Source: Leucobacter aridicollis
GTDB lineage: Bacteria; Actinomycetota; Actinomycetes; Actinomycetales; Microbacteriaceae
Length of the DNA stretch: 64,000 nucleotides
Assembly: GCF_024399335.1 (NCBI RefSeq)
Contig: NZ_CP075339.1
Location: 496,001-560,000 of the forward strand
Direction of reading: 5' to 3'
The translations under genes and the position numbers were made by a program. The notes beneath the pieces were generated by a model. It was given only the letters and a program-made list of their open reading frames with translations. It ran no database searches and was not told the DNA's origin. Shown one piece after another: positions 53,753 through 63,411 of this stretch (position 1 is its first letter; each line of letters begins with the position of its first letter).

Positions 53753-54901
53753 TCAGTCCGCGTGCTGACCCTTCGATCCGCCAGCGACAGCCAAGGCCCA
53801 TGCGACCTCGACGAGAGTGTCGAAGTCTCCGAGTGAGGACTCCGTCAGCTCCTCGAACTTTTGCATCCGATAGCGCAGCGTGTTGGGGTGTACAGGGAGA
53901 CTCTTCGCGGCTGCATCGACGCGTAAGCCGTGCTCGATGAAAGCGCCAATTGAATCGAGGATCAGTGCCCCGAACTCACCTTCTGCAAGCACAGGATCGA
54001 TGTAGCTGCGCCGCAAGAACTCGTTGAGGGCGGGCGACGCTGGCACGCCAATACGCCAACTCAAGTCGGCGAGAGTGCTCCGCCCCGACCGGCCCAAGAG
54101 CTCGGCCGTTGCCTGCAGCTGTTGGGCGAGCCTGTACGACTCGGGAAGCATCTGCCATTCGCCAGGTGAGCCTTCGGAGTAGCTGATTGTTGCGGGAAGA
54201 GTCTCCCCGACCGCGACGTAGCCGATGGCTCGGCCCTGGTCCAAGAGGAGTGTGTCAGGCAACGGTGCTGGCAGCGGCACGGGGAGCGGTGCCGTCACGA
54301 TCGCGCGTACGGGTCCGGACCCCGCGAAACGGGAGCCCGCGGCCCGGTGCTCGGCGTCGGTGAGGTCTCCAGTGAGCAGACGCCGAACGAACTGCTCGAG
54401 CTCCTGCTTTCGCGCGACTTCGTCGGCGATCTGGATTTCTCGGTACGCGAGCGAGATTCGCGCCGAGAAGGTGTCGCCAAGATCCCACAGGAGTGTCGAC
54501 GCGCGCAGCGCGACCCGGGGGTCGAGCCCTCGCTCCCCGGTCAGCTCAATGACGCGGTTCTGGATCACCCGCAGCGACTCGCGGAACCCGCCCATGATGT
54601 CGGTGATCGACAGCCCCTGGGCCAGCCGTTCGCTTGTTGAGAGTGCAGCTTCCCAGATTTGCTCGGGCGGCGGGCTGACGCCTGATCGGAGCGTCTGGAT
54701 TGCGAGCGCCCGGTTTCGGTGAACGGCCTCGATGAGGTCTGCTATTGGCACGCTGGCATACGCGGGAAACTGAGACCTGCCTCGTTGGATCACGGTCTCC
54801 GCGATTGAGTCGTCTCGTGAGAGCTCCTCGAGGATCTCGTCGAGTCGCTCAGCGGCGGTGGCCGCTGTGGGCTCGCGGTGGTCTGGCCTTGGCATCGGCA
54901 C
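53753..54901 (-). CDS. PucR/CdaR-family transcriptional regulator
   Basis: This 382-residue protein has a helical N-terminal sensory region (about 1-170) and a C-terminal PucR-type HTH (LRVDAAAKSLPVHPNTLRYRMQKFEELT, about 335-362). Such regulators activate catabolic genes for purines, amino acids or aromatic acids in response to the pathway substrate. The start is GTG 54901, or ATG 54895. It is divergent from the MFS-thiolase-ligase-SDR operon, which it very likely controls. Confidence 0.88.
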   Translation of the reverse strand: MPMPRPDHREPTAATAAERLDEILEELSRDDSIAETVIQRGRSQFPAYASVPIADLIEAVHRNRALAIQTLRSGVSPPPEQIWEAALSTSERLAQGLSITDIMGGFRESLRVIQNRVIELTGERGLDPRVALRASTLLWDLGDTFSARISLAYREIQIADEVARKQELEQFVRRLLTGDLTDAEHRAAGSRFAGSGPVRAIVTAPLPVPLPAPLPDTLLLDQGRAIGYVAVGETLPATISYSEGSPGEWQMLPESYRLAQQLQATAELLGRSGRSTLADLSWRIGVPASPALNEFLRRSYIDPVLAEGEFGALILDSIGAFIEHGLRVDAAAKSLPVHPNTLRYRMQKFEELTESSLGDFDTLVEVAWALAVAGGSKGQHAD

Positions 54902-55064
54902 CCCGATCGTCGTTGGAGAAAAGCATGGCTGGGCTGCAAAACTCTTGGAATTCTAGCTATTGCTTGGATGTTTCGACAACGCCAGACTCATTCCTGAGTG
55001 AAACGCATAGCCAGGAGAGCCCCGAACAGGCAGCCGCTCTTGGAATTCAACAAGGAGGTTGGCG
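54902..55064. promoter_or_regulatory. Divergent regulatory region with 12-bp direct repeats
   Basis: The gap between the PucR-type gene and the MFS operon holds two exact copies of CTCTTGGAATTC (54942-54953 and 55037-55048), 95 bp apart. Each includes a near-palindromic TTGGAATTC core. The second copy lies just before the MFS ribosome binding site. They are good candidates for regulator binding sites. Confidence 0.5.
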
Positions 55065-56408
55065 TTGGCCGCACACACAGACTCATTGGTGCCTAGCGAG
55101 GGCAAATACACCGATCCGCTTCCGCAGCCCAGGCCGCTCAACGGCCCGAAACAACTCCTCGCTGCGTCCGTTGGGAACGCCGTAGAGTGGTTTGACTGGT
55201 ACATCTACTCGATTTTGGCGATCTACTTCTCGACACAGTTCTTCCCCGCCGAAGCCGAGAGCAGTTTGGTGCCGCTCCTCGGAACGATGGCAGTTTTCGC
55301 AGTCGGCTTCTTCGCCAGGCCACTTGGCGGGTTGCTCATTGGCTACCTCGCTGACAGGTTCGGACGCAAACGGATTCTTGTGCTCACTGTGCTCGGCATG
55401 GGTATCGGCTCGCTCATGATCGCGTTCGCCCCGACCTACGCCCAAATCGGCGTGTTTGCGCCCATCATTCTTGTGGTGGCTCGCCTTGTGCAAGGGCTTT
55501 CAGCAGGCGGCGAGTACGCCGCAAGCTCGGCGTTCCTTGTCGAATCCGCGCCGGCAGGGAGGCGCGGGTTCTACTCGAGCTTCTTCTACATCAGTGCGAC
55601 GGCTGCGAACCTGCTCGCGATCGGTATCGCCGCGCTCCTCACCAATCTGCTGACCGCTGAAGACATGGTGTCCTGGGGCTGGCGCGTGCCATTTATCATC
55701 GGCGCAGTCGCGGCATTGATCGCACTGTGGGTGAGGTCGCATGCGGAAGAGACGCTCCGCGAGGATCAGGTCGCCGCGTCGGCTCACACGTGTGGCAATA
55801 CTGAGCGGGTGAGGGTGTTCTCGTTCTTGAAGCACCACCCAAAGAGCGTGTTCTTTGTGTTCGGAATGACGGCATCGTCGGCGATCGTCTTCTACATTTG
55901 GACGGGCTTTCTCCCGACCTACGCGAATATCGCGGTTGGCTTCGACGTGAAGCAGGGCCTGACCGCGAGCCTCATCTCGCTCACCTGGTTCCTGCTGTTG
56001 CAGCCTGTCATGGGCGCACTGTCTGACCGCTTTGGTCGTAAACCTCTCCTTATCGCGTTTGGTGTGTTCTTCACCGTTGCTACGGTGCCGTTGCTCGGCG
56101 CACTTGACGATTCCTTCGCAAGCTTCCTGGCTGTGCAGCTTCTTGGCGTGACATTCATCGCTGCCGCAACCTCGATCGTTCAAGCGGTCTTCAGCGAGCT
56201 CTTCCCGCGCAAACTGCGCTCTGCCGGAATCGGATTCCCATACGCGGTCTCAGTCGCGCTCTTCGGAGGCACCGCGCCGTACGTGGCGACATGGATGGCA
56301 TCGCAGGGGAACATCAGCGGCTTCGCCTGGTACATCTCCGGCATCAGTCTGGTCTCGCTCATCATCATGTGCTTCGTCCCCGAAACCTTCAAGAAGGAGC
56401 TCAACTAA
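55065..56408 (+). CDS. MFS transporter, metabolite:H+ symporter type
   Basis: The protein has 447 residues from TTG 55065, selected because AAGGAGG (55052-55058) lies 6 nt upstream. GNAVEWFDWYIYSILAIYFS and GYLADRFGRKRIL mark the MHS family, as does the repeated motif in the second half (SDRFGRKPLL). It has about 12 helices. It probably imports the organic acid that the downstream acyl-CoA ligase activates. Its TAA stop overlaps the thiolase ATG by one nt. Confidence 0.88.
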   Translation: MAAHTDSLVPSEGKYTDPLPQPRPLNGPKQLLAASVGNAVEWFDWYIYSILAIYFSTQFFPAEAESSLVPLLGTMAVFAVGFFARPLGGLLIGYLADRFGRKRILVLTVLGMGIGSLMIAFAPTYAQIGVFAPIILVVARLVQGLSAGGEYAASSAFLVESAPAGRRGFYSSFFYISATAANLLAIGIAALLTNLLTAEDMVSWGWRVPFIIGAVAALIALWVRSHAEETLREDQVAASAHTCGNTERVRVFSFLKHHPKSVFFVFGMTASSAIVFYIWTGFLPTYANIAVGFDVKQGLTASLISLTWFLLLQPVMGALSDRFGRKPLLIAFGVFFTVATVPLLGALDDSFASFLAVQLLGVTFIAAATSIVQAVFSELFPRKLRSAGIGFPYAVSVALFGGTAPYVATWMASQGNISGFAWYISGISLVSLIIMCFVPETFKKELN

Positions 56409-57634
56409 TGAAGCTTGCCCCGGTGTGGATCGCTGGCGCGGGGATGACCCCGTTCGGAATCCACCGCGATCTGACAGTCAAGAACCTCACGGCGATGGCG
56501 GTGCGCGAGGCGCTCGCCGATGCATCGGCGACGACGGCGGACGTCGAGGCTGTGTTCTTCGCGAACACGACGCAGTCGCCGCTGGAGGGGCAGCACATGG
56601 TACCGGGGCAGATCGCCTTGCGAGAGCTTGGAATTCAGGGTGTGCCCGTCGTGAACGTCGAGAACGCGTGCGCAAGCGGAGCCTCGGCATTCCATCTTGC
56701 GGTGGCGTATGTGCGCTCGGGGGCCGCCGACATCGCCCTCGCCGTCGGAGCTGAAAAGATGAATGTTGAGGATCGGGCGCTCGCGATGTCGGTGTTCGAC
56801 GGTGCATACGATGTGAGCGCACCGGATGAGCTCGCGCGCGTGCTCCGAGAGCTTGGCGGAGTGGCGGACCCGGCATCCGGCCCGAGCTCGAGCTTTATGG
56901 ACATCTACGCGGCGATGGCGCGAAACCACATGGACACGTTCGGCACCACGCAGCGGCAGCTCGCGGTGATTGCTGAAAAGAACCACCGCCACTCGGTAGA
57001 GAACCACCGGGCGCACTACCGCAAGCCTATGAACGCCGACGAGGTACTAGCGGCACGGGCACTCGCATTCCCGCTGACGGTGCCGATGTGCGCACCAATT
57101 ACCGACGGCGCCGCCGCCGTGCTCGTCTGCTCGGAGCGCGGCATGGCTCGCCTCCGGAGCACCGCCGGGGTGCGCGTGCTTGCATCGGCGCTCGCGACCG
57201 GCAGCGACCGCGACTTCACGACGTTCGAGGGTCACGTGAGCGGAGCGGCAGCCCGCCGCGCATACGAGCAAGCCGGGCTCGGCCCCGACGATGTTGACGT
57301 CGCAGAGGTGCACGACGCGACGGCGTTTGGGGAGCTCCTGCAGCTCGAAGTACTTGGATTCTTCCCGCCGGGGGAGGCGGCTGCTGCCGGTGAGCGCGGC
57401 GCGACGAGTATCGGCGGCGCGCTTCCCGTGAACCCTTCGGGCGGTCTCGTCTCGAAGGGCCATCCGCTCGCCGCGACCGGTCTCGGGCAAATCTTCGAAC
57501 TCGCGGAGCAGCTCAGGGGTCGCGCGGGATCGCGTCAGGTGTCGGGCGCACGCATCGCGCTCGCCGAGAACGGCGGCGGGTTCCACCGCGGCGAAGAAGC
57601 AGTGGCCTCTGTCATCATGTTGGGAGCACAGTAA
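56408..57634 (+). CDS. Thiolase-family acyltransferase (SCP-x/lipid-transfer type)
   Basis: The protein has 408 residues. The nucleophile is Cys88 in NVENACASGASAFH. The N-terminal WIAGAGMTPFGIH and the C-terminal NPSGGLVSKGHPLAATG, with a GHP catalytic His, fit the SCP-x-like thiolase group. That group cleaves or condenses CoA thioesters of sterols, branched chains or aromatic acids, often as a subunit with a DUF35/OB-fold protein; none is seen next to it. It is probably the last carbon-carbon cleavage step of this pathway. Confidence 0.85.
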   Translation: MKLAPVWIAGAGMTPFGIHRDLTVKNLTAMAVREALADASATTADVEAVFFANTTQSPLEGQHMVPGQIALRELGIQGVPVVNVENACASGASAFHLAVAYVRSGAADIALAVGAEKMNVEDRALAMSVFDGAYDVSAPDELARVLRELGGVADPASGPSSSFMDIYAAMARNHMDTFGTTQRQLAVIAEKNHRHSVENHRAHYRKPMNADEVLAARALAFPLTVPMCAPITDGAAAVLVCSERGMARLRSTAGVRVLASALATGSDRDFTTFEGHVSGAAARRAYEQAGLGPDDVDVAEVHDATAFGELLQLEVLGFFPPGEAAAAGERGATSIGGALPVNPSGGLVSKGHPLAATGLGQIFELAEQLRGRAGSRQVSGARIALAENGGGFHRGEEAVASVIMLGAQ

Positions 57635-57636
57635 CG

Positions 57637-59265
57637 ATGGTCACCGCAGTTTCGTTCTTTGACCGCGGCTGGCGGATCAACCCAGACAAGCCTGCCTACG
57701 TCTCCGCAGATGAGTCGTGGACGTTTGACGAGGCGCGGCGCATGTCGAATCAGATCGCCCGCAGTCTCGCCGAGCTCGGCATTGCGCAGGGCGGCAAGGT
57801 CGGGGTGCTTTCCCCGAACGCGCCCCTAGCCTGGCTCTGCGTGCTCGCCGCTTGGCGCATCGGCGCCGTGTGGGTACCGCTGAACCCCGATCACCCAACT
57901 GACGAGACCGCGCAGCTGCTGACGCGTTTCGGGGTCGACGTGCTCGTCTACCACCCAGAGCTCGACGAGCACGTGGCGCAGATTCGCGGGGAGGCGCCTG
58001 GCGTCAAGCATCTGGTGTCGCTCGGGCCAGCCGGCGGCGACCCCGGCGACGTCGACCTCACTGCCTGGGCGAGGAGTTTCCCGGACACCGCGCCCGCCTT
58101 CGACGTCAGCGCCGACGACGTCGCGGTCATCGCACCGACTGGCGGCACGACGGGCCTGCCGAAGGGCGTCATGAACACGCACCGCAACGTGTCCGTGATG
58201 GTCGCGCATCAGATGCTCGCGATGCAGTACGGGCAGCACGACGCCCAGGTGAACCTCGCCGCGGCGCCGATGACGCACTCCGCAGGCTTCTCATCGCTGC
58301 AGGCATCGGCGCGCGGCGGGACGACCGTCATTATCCCGCGAGCGTCGACCGATGCCGTGCTCGACGCGATCGAGACGTACGGCGTCACCGAGCTCTTCCT
58401 GCCGCCGACGGTCATCTACCGGGTGCTCGACCGCCTCGAAGACGAGCAACGAGACCTCTCATCCCTCCGCTACCTGCTCTACGGCGCTGCTCCGATGTCG
58501 ACGGAGAAACTGCGGCGTGGACTCGAACTGCTTGGACCCGTGTTCCTCGAGGTCTACGGGCAGATGGAGGCAGTCGCCGCGATCAGCTTCAAGCTCCCGC
58601 AGGATCACCTCACGGAGACAGGAGAGATCGCAAACGCCGAGCGCCTCGCGTCGTGCGGCCGCCCTGGCCCGCTGATCGAGGTCACCGTCCGAGACCCGCT
58701 CACGTTCGTGGAACTGCCCGCGGGAGCGACGGGCGAGATTTGCGTGCGCGGTGATCTCGTCATGAAGGGCTACTACGAGGACCCGGAGAAAACCGCCGAG
58801 ACGATCGTCGACGGTTGGCTTCGCACTGGCGACCTGGGACATCTCGATGCCGAGGGCTACCTGTTCATCACCGACAGGTCGAAAGACCTCATTATCTCTG
58901 GCGGCTTCAATGTGTACCCGAGCGAGGTCGAACAGGTGCTGTGGGGCCACCCGGCTGTGCTCGATTGCGCAGTGATCGGGGTGCCGCACCCCGACTGGGG
59001 CGAGCAGGTCACTGCCGTCGTCGAGCTGCAGCCGGGAGGGGGCGCGTCTGAGGCCGAGCTTCGCGCCCACTGCCGAGAGCTGCTCGGCGGGGTGCGCACT
59101 CCGAAGCGGGTGTACTTCACTGAGCTGCCGCGGAGCACGAACGGCAAAGTGCTGAAGAAGGAACTACGCGGCGGGGGCGAATGGATCGCGGATGCCCTGC
59201 TGGGGTCCTCGAACGCCGAGAGCCGCAGCACGCGGCAGAACGGAGACGCACATGCGAGACCTTGA
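57637..59265 (+). CDS. AMP-dependent acyl-CoA ligase
   Basis: The protein has 542 residues starting 2 nt after the thiolase. The phosphate loop is IAPTGGTTGLPKG (about 165-177). YGQMEA is the adenine motif, RTGDLGHLD follows, and the hinge and core 10 region include GGFNVYPSEVEQ. The catalytic lysine sits in RSTNGKVLKKEL near the C-terminus. It activates a carboxylic acid to its CoA thioester; the class covers medium-chain, aryl and cyclic acids. It overlaps the SDR gene by 14 nt. Confidence 0.9.
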   Translation: MVTAVSFFDRGWRINPDKPAYVSADESWTFDEARRMSNQIARSLAELGIAQGGKVGVLSPNAPLAWLCVLAAWRIGAVWVPLNPDHPTDETAQLLTRFGVDVLVYHPELDEHVAQIRGEAPGVKHLVSLGPAGGDPGDVDLTAWARSFPDTAPAFDVSADDVAVIAPTGGTTGLPKGVMNTHRNVSVMVAHQMLAMQYGQHDAQVNLAAAPMTHSAGFSSLQASARGGTTVIIPRASTDAVLDAIETYGVTELFLPPTVIYRVLDRLEDEQRDLSSLRYLLYGAAPMSTEKLRRGLELLGPVFLEVYGQMEAVAAISFKLPQDHLTETGEIANAERLASCGRPGPLIEVTVRDPLTFVELPAGATGEICVRGDLVMKGYYEDPEKTAETIVDGWLRTGDLGHLDAEGYLFITDRSKDLIISGGFNVYPSEVEQVLWGHPAVLDCAVIGVPHPDWGEQVTAVVELQPGGGASEAELRAHCRELLGGVRTPKRVYFTELPRSTNGKVLKKELRGGGEWIADALLGSSNAESRSTRQNGDAHARP

Positions 59266-60055
59266 CGGAAAGATCGCGCTCATCATCGGCGCCGGAACGG
59301 TCGGCGACGAGATCGGCAACGGCCGCGCGACCGCGCTCCTGATGGCGAGGCATGGCGCGCATGTTGTGTGTGTCGACCGCGACGAAAGCCTAGCGCGTCG
59401 CACCGCCGAGATGATCGTCGACGCGGGCGGTGCCGCGGAGAGCTTCGGAGTCGACGCGACCGACGAGGCTGCTGTCGCGGGCCTCGTCGGTTCGGTGATT
59501 CGCGCACACGGGCGAATCGATGTGCTCGATAACAACGTTGGGATCAGTCTCCTCGGCGGGGTCACCGAGGCGTCAGCCGACGACTGGGATCGCGTGCTTG
59601 CCGTGAACCTCAAGACCGCAGTGAACGCGATGAAGTACGTCATCCCGCACATGGTTGGCCAGGGGTCGGGGGCTGTCGTGAATATTTCCTCGATCGCCGC
59701 GCTTCGGTGGGGCGGGACTGCGTACGCGACCTACTACACGTCGAAGGCCGCGCTCACCCATTTGAGCCGGACGACGGCCCTTGAGTTCGCCGCAGCGGGC
59801 GTTCGCGTGAACACTGTCTCCCCGGGGCTCATCAAGACGCCGATGGTCGCGAACACCGCTGGCCTCGCGAGCGCCTACGGCGCCGAGAGCGTCGAGAAGA
59901 TGTGGGCCGAGCGCGACAAACAGGTTCCCCTCGGCCACATGGGAGATCCGTGGGACGTCGCGGAGGCTGCGCTCTTCCTCGCGAGTCCGCGAGCGAAGTT
60001 CATTACCGGGGCCGACCTGGTTGTCGATGGCGGAATGACAGTGCGCGCGGCCTAG
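59252..60055 (+). CDS. Short-chain dehydrogenase/reductase
   Basis: The protein has 267 residues from ATG 59252. The cofactor motif is the variant GAGTVGDEIGNG rather than the classical TGxxxGIG, followed by DNNVGI and NISS (144-147), with the catalytic YYTSK (Tyr161, Lys165). It ends with the usual ITGADLVVDGGMT. It likely oxidises a hydroxyacyl-CoA or alcohol intermediate before thiolytic cleavage. It is the last gene of the PucR-linked operon. Confidence 0.88.
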   Translation: MRDLDGKIALIIGAGTVGDEIGNGRATALLMARHGAHVVCVDRDESLARRTAEMIVDAGGAAESFGVDATDEAAVAGLVGSVIRAHGRIDVLDNNVGISLLGGVTEASADDWDRVLAVNLKTAVNAMKYVIPHMVGQGSGAVVNISSIAALRWGGTAYATYYTSKAALTHLSRTTALEFAAAGVRVNTVSPGLIKTPMVANTAGLASAYGAESVEKMWAERDKQVPLGHMGDPWDVAEAALFLASPRAKFITGADLVVDGGMTVRAA

Positions 60056-60067
60056 TCCCCTGAACGG

Positions 60068-60104
60068 GAGCGGGGTGTCGGGCATACGCCCGGACACCCC
60101 GCTC
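60068..60104. terminator. Bidirectional terminator between SDR gene and purF
   Basis: A long GC stem with one unpaired base (GAGCGGGGTGTCGGGC 60068-60083 against 60088-60104) has a 4-nt loop, in a 69-nt gap between convergent genes. Confidence 0.8.
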
Positions 60105-60124
60105 GCGCTATGTCAGCACCCCGG

Positions 60125-61585
60125 CTAGCTCGTCTGCGTTGCCTCTACCCAGGCGAGGTATTCCTCGTCGATGTTCCCCGCGATGTATTCGCCGGTGAAG
60201 CAGCTCTCCTCGAGCTTGGTGACAGTGTCCTGGCCCGCGAGAATCGCGCGGTTCATGCCTTCGACAGTCTGGTAGATGAGGTGATCGGCACCGAGCTCGG
60301 CTGCGATCTCGGCTGGCGTCCGGCCGTGCGCGATGAGCTCGTCGCGCGATGGCATGTTGATGCCGTACACGTGCGGGAAGAGCACAGGGGGCGCTGCCGA
60401 CGCGAAGATCACGGAGCGGGCACCGGCTGCGCGAGCCATCTCGACGATCTCACGCGACGTCGTGCCGCGTACGATCGAGTCGTCAACGAGCAGCACGTCT
60501 TTACCCTTGAACTCGATGTGCATCGCGTTCAGCTTCTGGCGCACGCTGCGCTTGCGCACCGCCTGGCCGGGCATGATGAAGGTGCGGCCAACGTAGCGGT
60601 TCTTGAAGAACCCCTCGCGGTATTCGATTCCGAGGTTGCGGGCGAGCTGCATCGCAGCAGGGCGGCCTGAATCAGGGATCGGCATGACGACGTCGATGTT
60701 GACGCCAGGCAGCTCCTCGCGGATCCGCTCGGCGAGCACGTCGCCCATGCGCAGTCGCGCGTCGTACACCGAGATGCCGCTGAGCACCGAGTCGGGGCGC
60801 GCGAGGTAGATGTACTCGAACGCGCACGGCACGAGGCTTGTGTTTGGGGCACACTGCTGCGACATCATGGTGCCGTCGCCGCGGATCAGGATCGCTTCGC
60901 CAGGCTCGACGTCTCGTACGATCTCGTAGCCGCCGGACTCAAGCACGAGCGACTCTGACGCGACGACCCACTCGTCGGTGCCGCTTTCAGAAGTGCGGTG
61001 CCCGAGGACGAGGGGGCGGATCCCCTTCGGGTCGCGGAAGGCGACGAGGCCGTAGCCCGCGACGAGCGCGATCGCTGCGTAGGAGCCCTCGACGCGTTCG
61101 TGGAGCCGCGTCACGGCCTGGAAGACCTGTTCGGCGTCGAGCGAGAGCCCCTTGATGCTCGACTGGAGCTCGTTCGCGAGCACGTTGAGCAGGAGTTCGG
61201 TATCAGAGTGGGTGTTCAGATGGCGACGATCCACGTTGTAGAGCTCAGCGGTGAGCTCACGGGTGTTCGTGAGGTTGCCGTTGTGGACGAGGATGATGCC
61301 GTAGGGCGCCCCGACGTAGAACGGCTGCGCTTCTTCTTCGCGGGCGGCGTCGCCCTTCGTTGCGTAGCGCACGTGCCCGAGGCCCACGTTGCCCATGAGC
61401 TGGCGCATGTCGCGGGTGCGGTACGCCTCGCGAACCTGGCCCTTCATCTTCGACATGTGGAAGAAGTCACCCTCGAGGGTGGCGATGCCTGTCGAGTCTT
61501 GGCCGCGGTGCTGCAGAAGCAACAGGCTGTCATAGATTTGCTGGTTGACGGGTTCGGACGAGACGATACCGACGATGCCGCACAT
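60125..61585 (-). CDS. purF: Amidophosphoribosyltransferase
   Basis: The protein has 486 residues from ATG 61585, so that Cys2 of MCGIVGIV becomes the N-terminal nucleophile after Met removal; a GTG 18 nt upstream would give a short propeptide instead. The glutaminase half (1-240) has LLLQHRGQDSTGIAT. The phosphoribosyltransferase half has the PRPP loop VLLVDDSIVRGTTS. It makes phosphoribosylamine, the first committed purine step. It is divergent from purM across about 150 bp. Confidence 0.96.
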   Translation of the reverse strand: MCGIVGIVSSEPVNQQIYDSLLLLQHRGQDSTGIATLEGDFFHMSKMKGQVREAYRTRDMRQLMGNVGLGHVRYATKGDAAREEEAQPFYVGAPYGIILVHNGNLTNTRELTAELYNVDRRHLNTHSDTELLLNVLANELQSSIKGLSLDAEQVFQAVTRLHERVEGSYAAIALVAGYGLVAFRDPKGIRPLVLGHRTSESGTDEWVVASESLVLESGGYEIVRDVEPGEAILIRGDGTMMSQQCAPNTSLVPCAFEYIYLARPDSVLSGISVYDARLRMGDVLAERIREELPGVNIDVVMPIPDSGRPAAMQLARNLGIEYREGFFKNRYVGRTFIMPGQAVRKRSVRQKLNAMHIEFKGKDVLLVDDSIVRGTTSREIVEMARAAGARSVIFASAAPPVLFPHVYGINMPSRDELIAHGRTPAEIAAELGADHLIYQTVEGMNRAILAGQDTVTKLEESCFTGEYIAGNIDEEYLAWVEATQTS

Positions 61586-61722
61586 GTTGCGAGTTCGCTC
61601 CACTTGGGTAGATGTTGGCGCCAGACGACGCAGCTAATAGTTTCCCACAACTTCCGCCATGTAAATGATGGGTGAACGCAGTCTGCGCGAAAGGCGTGCC
61701 GATTCTCATGCCCACGGCAGGG

Positions 61723-61728
61723 TACCCT
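61723..61728 (+). promoter_or_regulatory. Putative -10 (TACCCT) for leaderless purM
   Basis: TACCCT is followed by 7 nt and GTG 61736, matching the arrangement upstream of the PBP gene. No ribosome binding site is visible. Confidence 0.55.
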
Positions 61729-61735
61729 TATTACC

Positions 61736-62848
61736 GTGAGCGAAAACTCGTCGATCTATGCCCAGTCCGGTGTTGACACTGCCGCCGGAGACCTCGCTGT
61801 CGAACTCATGAAGTCGGCGGTTCAGCGCACCCACGGTCCGGAGGTGCTTGGAGGGGTTGGCGGCTTCGCCGGCATGTTCGACGCCTCGGCCCTGACCGGC
61901 TACAAGCGCCCGCTGCTTGCGTCGTCGACGGACGGCGTTGGAACGAAGGTCGCGATCGCTCAGGCGATCGACAAGCACGACACCATCGGTCAGGATCTTG
62001 TCGCGATGGTCGTCGACGACATCGTCGTTGTCGGCGCGAAGCCGCTCTTCATGACCGACTACATCGCCTGCGGCAAGGTCGTCCCCGAGCGGATTGCCGA
62101 CATCGTTCGCGGCATCGCCGAGGCGTGCGAGGCGACTGGCACCGCCCTCGTCGGCGGCGAAACTGCTGAGCACCCGGGCCTGCTTGGCCCCGACGACTAT
62201 GACGTTGCGGGCGCCGCGACGGGCGTTGTCGAGGCTGACCGCATGCTGCACCCCGGTCTCGTGCAGGACGGTGACGTCGTCATTGCGATGGCCGCGTCGG
62301 GGCTGCACTCGAACGGCTTCTCGCTCGTGCGCCACATTCTTACTGACAAAGGGATCGGGTACGAGCAGCACTCGGCCGAGCTAGGCGCGAGCTACGGCGA
62401 GGCGCTCCTGACTCCGACGGCGCTCTACACCGCGCCGCTGCTTCGCGTACTCGAGGATCCGTCGACGCAGGGCGCGGTTCACTCGCTTAGCCACGTGACA
62501 GGCGGCGGTATCGCTGCAAACCTCGCACGCGTGTTGCCTGTTGGTTCGTGGGTTGAGGTCGACCGCTCGAGCTGGTCGCCCCTGCCCGTCTTTAGGCACC
62601 TCGCTGACCTCGGCGGTCACACGCTCGAATCGCTTGAGGGGGCATGGAACCTCGGCGTTGGCATGTTCGCAGTCGTCGCCGCGGACAAGGCGCCGCACGT
62701 CGCAACAGCCCTCACCGCTGAGGGGCTCGATCCCTGGATTGTTGGCACGGTCTCGACTGCTGCTCGCGATTTCACTGGTTTTGAGCAGGGCGCCAAGGGC
62801 GTCGACGGTGGCGCCGTTCGTCTCGTCGGCTCATACAGGGCTGCGTAG
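61736..62848 (+). CDS. purM: Phosphoribosylformylglycinamidine cyclo-ligase
   Basis: This 370-residue AIR synthetase closes the imidazole ring of FGAM. Motifs are YAQSGVDTAAGDLAVELMK, ASSTDGVGTKV, MVVDDIVVVGAKPLFMTDY, GGETAEHPGL and HVTGGGIAANLARVLP. It is the only purine gene of the window on the plus strand and is divergent from purF. GTG 61736 is probably leaderless. Confidence 0.97.
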   Translation: MSENSSIYAQSGVDTAAGDLAVELMKSAVQRTHGPEVLGGVGGFAGMFDASALTGYKRPLLASSTDGVGTKVAIAQAIDKHDTIGQDLVAMVVDDIVVVGAKPLFMTDYIACGKVVPERIADIVRGIAEACEATGTALVGGETAEHPGLLGPDDYDVAGAATGVVEADRMLHPGLVQDGDVVIAMAASGLHSNGFSLVRHILTDKGIGYEQHSAELGASYGEALLTPTALYTAPLLRVLEDPSTQGAVHSLSHVTGGGIAANLARVLPVGSWVEVDRSSWSPLPVFRHLADLGGHTLESLEGAWNLGVGMFAVVAADKAPHVATALTAEGLDPWIVGTVSTAARDFTGFEQGAKGVDGGAVRLVGSYRAA

Positions 62849-62925
62849 GCGAATCAGGGGGCGTGGAACCGTCGCGTATTCACGCGAAGGTTCGACGCTC
62901 CGCCGCCGAGCGGGTGAGACGCTCG

Positions 62926-63411
62926 TCAGACCGCCCGCGCGATGAGCGCGGTGGCGATCGCGGCGAGGCCCTCGCCACGGCCAGTGAAGCCGAGCTTGTC
63001 AGTAGTCGTGGCGCTGAGCGATACCGGAGCGCCAACAAGCTCTGACATGACGCGCTGGGCCTCGTCCCTGCGAGGCGAGAACTTTGGCCGGTTGCCAACC
63101 ACCTGCACCGTGACGTTCACCGGCCGAAAGCCGTCGGCCGCGAGCTTCGCCAGCGCGAGCCTCACAAACCCGGTGCTCGCAGCTCCCTCGGTCGCGGGCT
63201 CGTCAACTCCGACGAGGCCGCCGATGTCTCCGAGCCCAGCCGCGCTGAGCAGTGCGTCGACTATCGCGTGGCAGACTGCGTCGCCATCGCTGTGACCCGA
63301 GAGGCCTGGCTCGCCGGGCCACAGGAGGCCGGCGAGGTGAAGTGGGGCCGACTCGTCGTAGGCGTGGACGTCGAAGCCCGATCCCACGCGAATGTCTGGA
63401 AGTGCCGTCAT
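62926..63411 (-). CDS. ispF: 2-C-methyl-D-erythritol 2,4-cyclodiphosphate synthase
   Basis: This 161-residue enzyme of the MEP isoprenoid pathway forms the cyclic diphosphate with release of CMP. VGSGFDVHAYDE carries the metal-binding Asp and His, GHSDGDAVCHAIVDALLSAAGLGDIG is the family signature, and TTDKLGFTGRGEGLAAIATAL closes the active site. It overlaps the ispD stop by four nt; together they catalyse MEP steps 3 and 5. Confidence 0.96.
   Translation of the reverse strand: MTALPDIRVGSGFDVHAYDESAPLHLAGLLWPGEPGLSGHSDGDAVCHAIVDALLSAAGLGDIGGLVGVDEPATEGAASTGFVRLALAKLAADGFRPVNVTVQVVGNRPKFSPRRDEAQRVMSELVGAPVSLSATTTDKLGFTGRGEGLAAIATALIARAV

Noticed and set aside
61586..61603. Start of purF at GTG 61603 with a six-residue propeptide
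   Set aside because: ATG 61585 places Cys at position 2 as in most PurF enzymes, and the upstream GTGGAG serves better as a ribosome binding site. The longer form is possible but less likely.
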